Under the pieces are notes generated by a model. It had not been told where the DNA came from, did not search any database, and worked only from the letters and a program-made list of their open reading frames with translations. A program made the position numbers and the translations under genes. Below, in pieces: positions 53,518 through 63,061 of a DNA stretch of 64,000 nucleotides (the first letter of the stretch is position 1; every line of letters begins with the position of its first letter). Source of the DNA: Undaria pinnatifida (lineage: Eukaryota; Sar; Phaeophyceae; Laminariales; Alariaceae); contig JABAKD010000007.1 in the NCBI GenBank assembly GCA_012845835.1, forward strand, positions 13,146,011 through 13,210,010, read 5' to 3'.

Positions 53518-53795
53518 TATTATATATTTTTCTCTCAGCTGTCAGATTTTGTCCCCCTCAGAAACGAGTTTTATAGTTTCCGCGCACAGACTGCCTAACA
53601 TCACCCTGTTGACCCTGATAGCTACACTGTAGTTGCAAGGGGAGTCGCCGACCTATATCCTTAATGAGGACACACAACTCGTAATGCGCGCGATCGGAGT
53701 ATCACACACAGCTTGCGAAGATGAGTTTCGACAAAATATTCGATCTCACAGCTGGAGTGTATTTTAATTTTTATAATATTTTAATTTTTATAATA
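53518..53795 (+). mobile_element. Retroposon C copy, opposite orientation, plus a 16-bp stub
   Basis: TCAGCTGTCAGATTTTGTCCCCC..to CACAGCTGGAGTGTATTTTAATTTTTATAAT (53776). A second TTTTAATTTTTATAAT follows directly: either the very end of another reverse copy or a local duplication. Confidence 0.75.
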
Positions 53796-53796
53796 T

Positions 53797-54237
53797 ATTA
53801 TAAAAATTAAAATACACTCCAGCTGTGAGATCGAATATATATATTATAAAAATTAAAATACACTCCAGCTGTGAGATCGAATATTTTGTCGAAACTCATC
53901 TTCGCAAGCTGTGTGTGATACTCCGATCGCGCGCATTACGAGTTGTGTGTCATTATTATTATAAAAATGAAAATACACTCCAGCTGTGAGATCGAATATT
54001 TTGTCGAAACTCATCTTTGCAAGCTGTGTGTGATACTCCGATCGCGCGCATTACGAGTTGTGTGTCCTCATTAAGGATATTATTATTATAAAAATTAAAA
54101 TACACTCCAGCTGTGAGATCGAATATTTTGTCGAAACTCATCTTTGCAAGCTGTGTGTGATACTCCGATCGCGCGCATTACGAGTTGTGTGTCCTCATTA
54201 AGGATATAGGTCGGCGACTCCCCTTACAACTATATTT
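53797..54237 (-). mobile_element. Staircase of four truncated retroposon C copies
   Basis: Four consecutive copies, each starting with the constant end (TATAAAAATTAAAATACACTCC or ..ATGAAAATAC..) and stopping at a different point: 53797-53838 (~40 bp), 53842-53951, 53955-54080 and 54084-54231. Junctions are AT-rich (ATATATTAT, TCATTATTATT, ATATTATTATT). This is not a simple tandem repeat, as each unit is truncated at a new place. Confidence 0.82.
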
Positions 54238-54440
54238 TATATTTTTCCTTTGGAGGCATGAATTGCGCCAGCTGCGATATATGCATGTACCACCTTTGGT
54301 TTGTGTTTTTCCCTGGGATATTCCTCAGCTCCAGAGTGACTGGAGCCTGTCCTGTGACCACGGACTTGATTGTGCTAGTTAATGTGAGAACAACAACGAC
54401 AACACTAATGGTTGTTGTTCTAATAAAATATTATGTATAA

Positions 54441-55275
54441 TATTAAATAAAATTACACTCCAGCTGTGAGATCGAAGATTTTGTCAAAACTCATGTTTTC
54501 AAACTGTGTGTGATACCTCGTTCGTGCGTATAACGGGTTGTGTGTCCTCATAAAGGATATAGGTCGCCGACTCCCCTTGGAACTACAGAGTAGCTATTTG
54601 GGCCAACAGAGGGTGATGTTAGTCAGTCTGTACGCGGAAACTATCAAACCCGTTCTGAAGAGGAATAAATTCTGACAGCTGGGGAAGGAAATGCGTCAGT
54701 TTATTAAGTGTATCCTGTAAGTCGTATAACCGGTGAGGGGAGGGCTGAGGTTTTAGGACGTGGGGGCCTGGGTTTGAGCAAGAGGGAGCGGGGGGGGGGG
54801 GGGGGAGGGCGGGCCAACTCATTCTATGCGTGGAAACAATTTTTCTTTCCAAGGGATAAATCTGTCGGGTTTGAAAGGAATGCACCAGTTTCTCATGTAT
54901 ATTTCTGTAAGTCGTACCACCAAGGAGAAGAGGGCGGAGTGTTTGAGGGGCGAGGGGGGGGGGGCGAAAAGGGTTTTTAACAGGTTTAGGTCGCGGTTTG
55001 CTATACGCGTGCTCCTAGGTCTAGGTGATGGTTGGGAAGGATGGGGCGCTGGGGGGGGCGGGGGCGGATGAATCGAAGCAACGTCATGGATGGCTCTAGA
55101 AAGTTATTGAGGTGATATCAAGTGCGTGGAAGTGTTTCATTGCTTTGGTAGATTTCGATGTTAGGTGGGGCGTTCGAGCAAGAGACAGCGGCAAAACAAA
55201 AAGGGAGGGGAGGAAAGAAAAGTTAAAAAGGGGGGGGAGGGGTTTTAGCAGGTTTAGGTCACATATACGAAGGGG
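54441..55275 (-). mobile_element. Retroposon C copy, truncated (about 835 bp)
   Basis: Constant end at AATAAAATTACACTCCAGCTGTGAG; more diverged than other copies (GATACCTCGTTCGTGCG). It runs through G-rich tracts (54790-54807, 54953-54963, 55048-55060) to GCAGGTTTAGGTCACATATACG. Confidence 0.78.
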
Positions 55276-55539
55276 TTTTATTTTATGGCTGTTAGTATGC
55301 CGGGACATGGCGAGAGTCCGCTCTTCTCATGTCCCGAATGACTTTATCGTGACGCTCTGGGCACCACCTACTGTATAGATTCATCCCGAGGTCGAGCGTT
55401 TGGTACGAATTGCGGTCGCATGGCAATTTTTTGCCCTACACGAGTAATATGCAAGAAAACCCGCGAAAATATTCGCGAGCTTAGGTCGCTTACGCAACAA
55501 GCAAAGGTTGAGTTATGTAGGGTATGCCCAAATTATACC
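55276..55539. other. Spacer with a small hairpin
   Basis: CGGGACATG at 55302-55310 and CATGTCCCG at 55329-55337 can pair (9-bp stem, 18-nt loop). No gene. Confidence 0.4.
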
Positions 55540-55800
55540 CCGGGTATTACCATACAAATTACTCTGCAAAGAACTTCTGTGAGTTCTGCAGGACATTCGT
55601 ACCCGTACCCGGAACTTCTGGAAGTTTTGTACGCCAGTGCCACCATACCCGGAACTTCTGTGAGTTCTGTAACACTTCTGTACCGTACCCGGGATTTCTG
55701 TAAGTTCTGTAAGATCTCCATAGCATAACCCGGAATTTCTTTTACTTCTGTAAGACTGTGGCACAAGCAATAATACCCGGGGAACGGGGTATACCTTGTT
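55540..55800. repeat. ACCCGGAACTTCTG minisatellite, block 1
   Basis: About six units of roughly 42-54 bp with the core TACCCGGAACTTCTGTGAGTTCTGTA and a partner CATTCGTACCCGTACC or GCCACCATACCC. Peptide repeats in either strand (EVPGTV..YRTHRSSGYG) are artefacts. The same repeat family is at 56815-57215. Confidence 0.85.
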
Positions 55801-56150
55801 ACAATACCTAGGGAGCCCAAATGCAATGATTCAGGTTTATATTAACCCAAAGAAGAGTGTATTATGCATTATATATTGTGATGTCACATATTGTCGTTAG
55901 TGAAACCAACCGAACACCGGACGTACAGCAGTAGCAGTACGTATCATATATGATAATAACACCTACTACTGTACGTCCTGTCCATGTTTCTCTCGCTTCT
56001 CACGAGTGGGCAAGTGTCATATTAACGAAGGAGACTTTTGAAAAAAAAAACATTTTTTATTTATTAAATTTAATTTAATTCGACTGGTGAAAGCATACGA
56101 TCGTACCTGGTACAAATCTGACGCCTATCGGGACACCACGTATTGCGTAC
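55801..56150. other. Spacer with a long hairpin
   Basis: GGACGTACAGCAGTAG (55919-55934) pairs with CTACTACTGTACGTCC (55964-55979) with one mismatch. T/A-rich stretch at 56040-56080. No gene. Confidence 0.45.
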
Positions 56151-56300
56151 TGTCAATTGTTTTTTGTCTTCTTTTTTTTTTTTGTTCATCCTCCGGCGGA
56201 TGGGGAAAAAATAAAGCTTTAGCTCACCACACTTCCACGTATTTTCATACGCGTCGTGTGTCGATTTAACTCAGCTGCTTTCGCAGCCCAACGCTAGCTG
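56151..56300 (-). mobile_element. Retroposon K, copy 3 (minus strand)
   Basis: T11 run (56172-56182), GTTCATCCTCCGGCGGATGGGGAAAAAATAAAGCTTTAGCTCACCACACTTCCACGTATTTTCATACGCGTCGTGTGTCG: reverse complement of the 36 kb copy including the hairpin region. Confidence 0.65.
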
Positions 56301-56814
56301 GGGAACCCTTCGGGTCCCATTGTAGGTATATTATAGCGTATGCTGTCCCTATCAGTGGTCTTCGTTACAACCCCGGCAGCGCAAGCTGTACTGTCAATGT
56401 TTTTTTTATTATTAACAGAATAATACATAGGTCTGCCGTGACGGCGTTGCAGCAATCGACGTCCAGAAGTATCTTCTGTGCTTTCCGCAGTTTTGCTTCT
56501 TCTTTGTCGAGGGACTTGGCTTATCGAGCTGTGGTGGAAAATATGGGCTTGCGACCGCCACTATTTGGTTTGAAGCGCCACAGCCGGGGTACGCTGTGGT
56601 ATGATCGTAGCGCAATAAAGCCATGAGCGGTCGTCACTCATTGAGGTTCACAAGTTATCGCCTCTCTCGGTGGTGGCTTCCGTCGAAAATTATATTATCC
56701 GTTGAATGACGCAGATTACCTCGGGCGCATTTGCCCAGTCAGTCAGAACATACCATCCACGCAAGTTGTCTTCAATCCTCCACTTCAAGTCGAACTCCAC
56801 TTCGAGGGGGTGTG
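56301..56814. other. No gene recognised
   Basis: No ORF with recognisable content. Confidence 0.3.
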
Positions 56815-57215
56815 CTTTTTCCCGGGTATTACCCGTACCCGGAACTTTTGTAAGTTCTGTCGAGCATTCATACCCGTACCCGGAACTTTCGTAAGTTGTG
56901 TGCGCCCGTGCCACAATACCCGGAACTTCTGGAAGTTTTGTAAGACTTTCATACCCGTATCCGAGCTTCTCATAGCTCTGTAGGACATGCATACCCGTTC
57001 CGGGAACTTCTGTGAGATCTGTACACCCCGTGCCACAATACCCGGGGTACGGGTACAACACGTTTCGTACCCGCTCGGAACTTCTGTGAGTTCGGTACGC
57101 CCGTGCCACAATCTCCGGAACTTCTGGAAATTCTGTAACACTTTTATACCCGTACCCGAAACTTCTGGAAGTTCTGTTTAAGACTCCCATACCCTTACCC
57201 GGAATCACAAACCCT
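56815..57215. repeat. ACCCGGAACTTCTG minisatellite, block 2
   Basis: About nine diverged units as in block 1, with alternating CATACCCGTACCCGGAACTT and GCCCGTGCCACAATACCCGGAACTT forms. It is responsible for the 212-codon minus-strand open frame 56690-57328, which I do not regard as a gene. Confidence 0.88.
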
Positions 57216-57354
57216 ACAGAACACAACATTTTCAGCGTTTTTCTTTGTGTTTTATAAGGGTGGGTCAATAAGGTGATTATGAACTTTCGACTTTTCCACG
57301 AAACAGTGGGAAAACCGTCATCAATCATGCAGAACCGTGACCTTGTAGCGCCGT
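57216..57354. other. Spacer
   Basis: No gene. Confidence 0.3.
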
Positions 57355-57790
57355 TCCGCGGCCGATAGAACCGCGGGTTTTCTACGGTTTCAAGTTGACC
57401 GCACCATTAAATAACCGGTCGAACGGCGTCTGGCTTGATGCATACGGCGCGGTACGGTATCGATGTCGTTAACGGTGCAGTTCGATGGGGTTTCAAGAAA
57501 TTGGGAATATTACGGTGGGGTTGGGTGCGTTGTTCGGATGTTGTAAATCCTACGGTGCTGTTTGCTGCTGTGATGTGTCCTACGGTGCGGTTCGGTGCGG
57601 TTTGGAGAATATAAAAAAACTACGGTGTGGTTCGGTGCGGTTTTCAAAACTCGTAAATGATACGGTGCGGTTCAGCATTTTCATGTATTGTACGGTGCCG
57701 TTCGGTGCGGTTTTTGAAAATGGCAAAAATCCCTCGGTGCGCTTCCATGCGGTTAAACGCGCCGAACCGCACCGAACCGATAGGAAAGAC
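57355..57790. repeat. CGGTGCGGTT foldback/tandem repeat
   Basis: Multiple TACGGTGCGGTTCGGTGCGG units spaced about 50-65 bp (57560-57735), ended by an inverted stretch GCCGAACCGCACCGAACCG (57761-57779) that can pair with the units. The left side has TTCCGCGGCCGATAGAACCGCGG. The 143-codon frame 57485-57916 is a by-product. Confidence 0.75.
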
Positions 57791-58895
57791 CGCGTTGTAA
57801 AGAACCCTGGAAATACAGCAGTTCTCGCTAGGAATCGCAACACGAAACAGTACAAATCGCTATATTTGTCAGTTGTTTTGATTTCTAAATGTTTTGAATT
57901 ACCGTTAACACTTTGATGTCGGGACCACTTACGAAAAAACGTACGGCACATGTCCTTTTTTTCCTAAACATGACCTGTCAGCACTACTGCACGATTTCAG
58001 AAATCATCGTCATTGTTGTTCACGGGAATGCCATTTTTTTCGTTGGTTTAGGAAAACAAGTTCGTTTAGGAACACACGCTCCGAGCACCCACACGGTGAT
58101 ACACCCTCTTTGACGAAAATTTGGAGTCCTTTGACTCCAAAATGAGGAAGGCACTCGCAACGATAGCGCCGCAGCGGTGAGTGAAAACTCGCCGAGGTTC
58201 AGGACGGTGCACGGGATTTCTTCTTCTCTGTTCCGTTCGCCGCTCGACGAACGGGCTACGAAGAGGCGTGAAGCCACCCACTCCCCTCTTCCTACCGCCC
58301 TTATTACACTCCTGTGCAAGCCACGTCCTGTGTAGGTTACGCGCTTGCTTAAAATCACGGCGCGAAGTCGGGCGCCCCAGCTAGAGGCCTGGCCTTTGGC
58401 GCCCTGTCTACTCCCAAAAACAAGTGAAAGCGATACCATGCCGATAAGCTCGGATCTAACGGTGGCCGTGGTGTTGCTGGCATCTGGTGTTGCTGATGGG
58501 GTCGACTGTCTTCTGGATTGTTATTGGTTGTTTGCTTCCATAACTCTACTTTAAATGGCTGTTTAATTCTTCCTGTGTGGCGTCCTTTTGTCTGCTGCAT
58601 AGTGCTGAAAAACAATTCTGGAATTTACCAGAATTCGTGAAGATGATTGGCTTAAAAACAGACAACGCTTAGCGTAGGTGTTTATTCCATGATTTTTACA
58701 CGCCAAATTTTATTCGTCAGACAAAGTCCGCCACCGAAAAGGTATATCGTACATCGTTGACGCCAGGGTCATCGCACTGCATCGCTTGCACTTTGTTGAT
58801 TTGGTGGGCCTTGTGCTGAAAATAATGTATTTTTATATCGCAGACTGGCGTAGCAACCATAGCCATATCCGTTTTTGATGTTTACAGCTGTGTGG
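57791..58895 (-). other. No supported gene; one 139-codon frame
   Basis: The minus-strand frame 58020-58439 is Ser/Arg/Gly-rich without motifs. It stays open over 420 bp of non-repetitive DNA, which is notable here, but there is no other support. Confidence 0.3.
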
Positions 58896-60600
58896 TCCGA
58901 CAGCCACACAGTCAGGCGCAGACAGTGATTCTCACAGAAAGCCGCAGTAAACCGAGGAACTGCGATACGACGTGTCTATGCTTTAATCAACAACCCCAAA
59001 GTCACCAGGCAGGGGGGACGTACCATCATATATATCCAACCACCTGTCGGGGGCGCGTATGGTGCATCATTGGCGCGAGGGAACGTCACGGCTCCATTTC
59101 CGCACACCTGCCGATGACGGCGGGTTGATCCCAGACAGTATTTTACCCCTGTGATAAAATGTCTCGAAAACACCCGCCGGAGTACAATAGCTTGTCACTG
59201 TCAAAAGAATCCGCAAAAAAAACGGCCGGAGGAGCCTGCAGTCCGTGGCTATCTGACAACTATTTATTACTGGGACCTGCCTGTTGGTTTCCGTTGATGT
59301 GGTTATGGCTTCGTGTCCGTGATCGCCGAGGGTTGTCAGCCAGAAATTCCCTTGTACGGGTAAATTGCGTGACAAACACGCCCTGCACACCGCTTTATGG
59401 TTAAGATCCCATGTTTGGCGTTATGCTTGTGGTCCCTTTCCTGTATTATATCGCCCTCCTTACGTCAGACTACAGCAGTAGCGCCTGTTTACTTGGTCAC
59501 GTTGGAAGGTCAGCCCAGAGGGTAGCGTCGTATCCAACCAAACAAGTGCCGGAGGGCAAAATCATCGTGATTTTGCGTTGCGACAGAAGAGGGAAGCATG
59601 GCTCCGTTTCGGTACCCGCCGATGATGGTGATCATGGCTGTACCGCCAGCCAGATTCCCGCCGTACCGTTACATTGTTTAAAACACGCTCGGTACACCGA
59701 AAGGCCGTTTTACGGTACCCCTCCCCAGTTTTCTTTTACCGAACTCGCTGGTTTAAAAACCAGCTCCCCGCCGTATCTCTGGAAGCACAGCGCCCCTTGC
59801 CACTTCAACGTCATGGCTCGATAGTCATTCCTTTTCACACAAGAAAACACATGACTTTTGATTTGCAGGATCCTTCATCATGTCGAGCAGCCATGAAACG
59901 TTGGTTGAATATTATCGCTAGTCGTTTGTGGGGAAGGACTTGTTGTAGAATCAGCCCGAAGTATGCATGTTCTACTGCCGTTCGTTTCCGGTGTTATTGT
60001 TTTGATGCATATACAAATGCATGCTCGTGCGTTGTATGTCTTACGTCTTTTGTCGCATTCACAGGCCACTCAATAGGAGGCGGATTTGCCAACCATTCGA
60101 GCGGGGAAGGGTAAGCCCATCGCGATTGGCGTTTCGAGAGACGGGGGAGGGCATGGCTCCATTTCCGTACCTGCCGATGACGGCGATCATGGCTAGTCTC
60201 GTCAGCCAGCAGGTGGTGCAGATGAGCATATTCGCCTACGCGGGTTTCATGGTTGAGTTCCTCGGCGCTGTTGACGACAAAGACAAGGCCGGTGAGGATT
60301 TGATCTGTAGGTTAACGCGGGTTTCATGGTCAAGTTCTTCGGCGATGTTGATGACACTGACAAGCCCGTGACAATTTGATCTGTAGGTTTAATACTGTGT
60401 CTGGACTCGAAGAGTTGCAGGTATTTTTTATCGTTCTTACTGGCCAAATATAGGACAGGGTTAACTTGTATCCAGCAGGGCGCCCAGATGCGCCTGTATG
60501 CATACGCGAGCCTCATACTGGAGTAACCGCGCGCCGTCGACGAAATAAACAAAGCCGGTGAGCATCAAATTCATAACTTACTTGCTGCCATGGTAACAAC
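58896..60600 (-). pseudogene. Decayed membrane-protein-like repeats (family J) around MITE B
   Basis: The word GGCTCCATTTCCG.ACCTGCCGATGACGGCG.TCATGGCT occurs at 59090, 59600 and 60150 with variations. On the minus strand it reads AMIAVIGRYGNGAM. Next to the third copy a ~76-bp unit (GCGGGTTTCATGG..GAGTTCCTCGGCG..TTTGATCTGTAGGTT) is duplicated (60239-60313 and 60315-60387) with a third partial copy near 60530-60560. The implied peptides are partly hydrophobic. Probably three decayed copies of one gene fragment; reading frames are broken. Confidence 0.35.
59702..59956. mobile_element. MITE B copy 5
   Basis: GCCGTTTTACGGTACCCCTCCCC at the left, GGACTTGTTGTAGAATCAGCC at the right. Internal AAAAACCAGCTCCCCGCCGTATCTC, CACAAGAAAACACATGAC and TCGAGCAGCCATGAAACGTTGG blocks are collinear with copy 1. 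Confidence 0.75.
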
Positions 60601-60684
60601 AACAAATGCAGCACGAGTTTCAACACGGAACGCCTTCATTCTACATATAGTATGGTAATAGTACTAACGGAACTAATAACCCGG
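60601..60684. other. Spacer
   Basis: No gene. Confidence 0.3.
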
Positions 60685-60955
60685 CGGAAGACTGATTCTA
60701 TGATAGCCCCCCCCCCAAAAAAAGCGTTTTTCTTTAACGACCGTTTCGTGGCTGCTCGACACAAGGAAGAATACGATTCAAAACAAAGTATCCATATATT
60801 TTCTTGTGTACAAAGGCCTATCGATCGATGACGTCGGGGTGTCGAGAGACACGGTACTTCAGGAGATACAACCGAGAGCTGGTATAGAAACCGGCGATTT
60901 CGTTAAAGAAGAAGAGTTCGGGCGGCTACCGCAGAACGACTCAGAGGTGCACCAA
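60685..60955. mobile_element. MITE B copy 6, intact reference
   Basis: GACTGATTCTATGATAGCCCCCC at the left and GGGCGGCTACCGCAGAACGACTC at the right. Contains AACGACCGTTTCGTGGCTGCTCGACAC, CTTGTGTACAAAGGCCTATCG and CGACGTCGGGGTGTCG. Uninterrupted, so useful for aligning the split copies. Confidence 0.8.
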
Positions 60956-61027
60956 TTATTGTGTTCCAGAGGCTTCTGACATGATAAGGGGCTATTACCC
61001 CACCCCTTCACCCTGCCCAAACCAGCG

Positions 61028-61302
61028 AAGGGTACGGTAGGGAGGGTACCCCCATGTTTCTACCACCGGGTTCTCACTACTCGCAAACGTTACTCGATAT
61101 TATTCATTGACAAGTTGACCTTGGGTGATTTGTTTGTTTGGCGCAGCGTACCTATCCATTGTGCATTTCGAATGGATAGGTCCTATTGTTAACAGCACGA
61201 AAGCGTAAAATCGCAACGGAACCGGGGGGTCACTTGCGCGATTGACGTTGAGCGACTGCAAAAGTAGCTGCCCAAACATGACGCCCCTGCCATAGCCTGG
61301 TA
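61028..61302. mobile_element. MITE A copy 8
   Basis: AGGGTACGGTAGGGAGGGTACCC at the left, GCCCCTGCCATAGCCTGG at the right; core TTTGTTTGGCGCAGCGTACC and a decayed palindrome GGTCACTTGCGCGATTGAC. Confidence 0.75.
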
Positions 61303-61689
61303 GCTGGTACGTTTTCTTTGGTTTTGACGGTCGCCATGATGGTAAATGGAGTTGGATCATATTCTGCGGCGTAGAGGACCGTAACCCCGCACAAGGGCTA
61401 ACCCCGCACAAAAGGGAATGATGGTATCACGTAGTGTGAATATGGGAAAGAACGCATGAGGCAGTTACATAGTAGTACCTAGTGCTGTCTCGGGAGTGAG
61501 CACACCAGTAAAAAACAAAATAGCCCATTGGCGCTGTTATCCATAACACAACGTGGACAGTAGGCAATGGCTCCTGCAATAGCAATGTAATATGGTACAA
61601 CGGCTGGGTCTATGGTCGTCGGTAATGTCTACCGATATAGGTTAACCCCCCAATGTACTGTCCAGGCAGGAGTGTACTAAAGTACATCA
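61303..61689. other. No gene recognised
   Basis: Nothing recognised. Confidence 0.3.
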
Positions 61690-62150
61690 GTTGAACGCTT
61701 TTGTCACCGACAATGGTTTTTGATGTTGGCAATAGCTTCCGATGGATAGCTTGCACAATCTATTGCGACCGGCAAAGGTCTTTGATAGATACATTTCTTA
61801 AACAAATGTGTCTGGAAATGGCTATCGATTGCCACAATTTAATTTGTTGTGGTCGACAACGTTTTTTGGTGGATGAGTTTCCAAACCTATTGTGGCAGGC
61901 AATGCCTATCGATTGATAGCTTGCACAATCTATTGCGACCGACAATATTGGCTATTGATAGATGCGTTTTAATCTAATGTGACAGGAAAGGGCTATCAAT
62001 GGTCATAGTACAACACATTGTGACAGGAAATGGCTATCAATGGTCACCGTACAACATATTGTGACAGGAAAAAGGAATATCGATGGTCACCATATACAAT
62101 CTATCGTGACAGGAAATGGTTATCGATGAACACCGTCACCGACTTATTTC
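61690..62150. repeat. About 50-bp tandem repeat (ATTGTGACAGGAAATGGCTATCGATGG)
   Basis: Around nine diverged units: left ones with GCGACCGGCAAAGGTC, right ones with GTGACAGGAAATGGC then TATCAATGGTCACCGTACAAC. The unit length is about 40-60 bp, with closest similarity among the last four units. Confidence 0.78.
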
Positions 62151-62400
62151 TACTTATTTTTCTGCACCTTGTACGATGTACTGATGTACTGCGCATACCA
62201 GGTTCCGATACCCTTCAGGGAGCTGAGAGCTTCAACAAAGAGTTGTCCCATAAATACGCCGTTACGTACTCGTCGGCCCCTTCATGATCGGGGTTCGTCG
62301 TCCGGACATACGATAGCCGGCCAAAGCCCTCACATGCCCACAAACCTGAGAGCTTCCACGTAGAGAAGGCCGGTAATGGACGTATGAAAGTCCATTAGCG
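62151..62400. other. Spacer
   Basis: No gene recognised; GAGAGCTTC occurs twice near the repeat boundaries (62225, 62347). Confidence 0.3.
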
Positions 62401-63050
62401 GCGCCAGCCGCCTACTGGTAGAGACCACACCATGGACAATAGACACAGCAATAGTCTGTTGCGTCGACGACAATAGACTAGCAACGCTGTCTATCGATGT
62501 ACATTGCCCGCAGCGACGCATTTTGGTATGTAGGGCAATAATGGGCGATTGGCGTCTAGGGATATATTTTCTATTACGTGCTTACACCCTGGACAATAGA
62601 TTGGAAACAGAACATTGCCGCTACAGTAACGCCGGAAAATGTGCGTATCAATGGACATTGTTAACCGCAATAGTTTGGCATTGCTGTCTATCGATAGACA
62701 TTGTCACGGGACCTACATCTTCGGCAATAGACACAATACACTTTTTTGCTGCAACAATAGGGAGTGGCATGGTTGTCCAAAAATGGCTAGTTTTGCCCTG
62801 AATAATACATGTGCGGGCAGCAACCGCTATAGACATTGTCACGATGGAGTCACGCGGTTGTCAATAAAGAGGTATTGTCCTGAACGATAGACGGCGGGGG
62901 AAAGCAAGCGCGATAGATATTGTTTGTCACAATGGAGTGCCGTTGTTTTTAATAGATGGCTATTGTCCTGCACCATATATATCGGGGAAGAAACCGCGAC
63001 AGACATTGCCTGAACAATAAACCACACAAGATTGTCTAACGACAGCAATT
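62401..63050. repeat. Diverged ATAGACATTGTC repeat block
   Basis: Words such as GCAATAGACATTGTCAC, GGCAATAGACACAAT and GGCTATTGTCCTG recur every ~50-70 bp. They resemble the reverse complement of the 61.7-62.15 kb units (GACAATATTGGCTATTGATAG), so the two blocks may form a large inverted arrangement. Confidence 0.5.
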
Positions 63051-63061
63051 CCCGCCTAATA

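Larger units (their letters stand above)
48522..54410 (+). mobile_element. LINE D, longest copy, interrupted by retroposon C
   Basis: RT-coding region (48522-51193), 3' UTR with polypyrimidine tract (51370-51540) and terminal blocks split by other elements: 51555-51681, then 53487-53517 (ATCGTAGACTGACTCCTGATTTCACC), then about 54246-54410 (GGAGGCATGAATTGCGCC..GACTTGATTGTGCTAGTTAATGTGAGAACAACAACG). The gaps hold the retroposon C full-length copy with an adjacent 0.4-kb segment, and a cluster of C copies. The 5' end is undefined. Confidence 0.82.

Noticed and set aside
56690..57328. 212-codon minus-strand frame with repeated RSSGYGYE peptides
   Set aside because: Explained by the minisatellite unit; overlapping frames give equally repetitive peptides.
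58020..58439. 139-codon minus-strand ORF as a real gene
   Set aside because: Low-complexity Arg/Ser/Gly composition, no motif and no second line of evidence.
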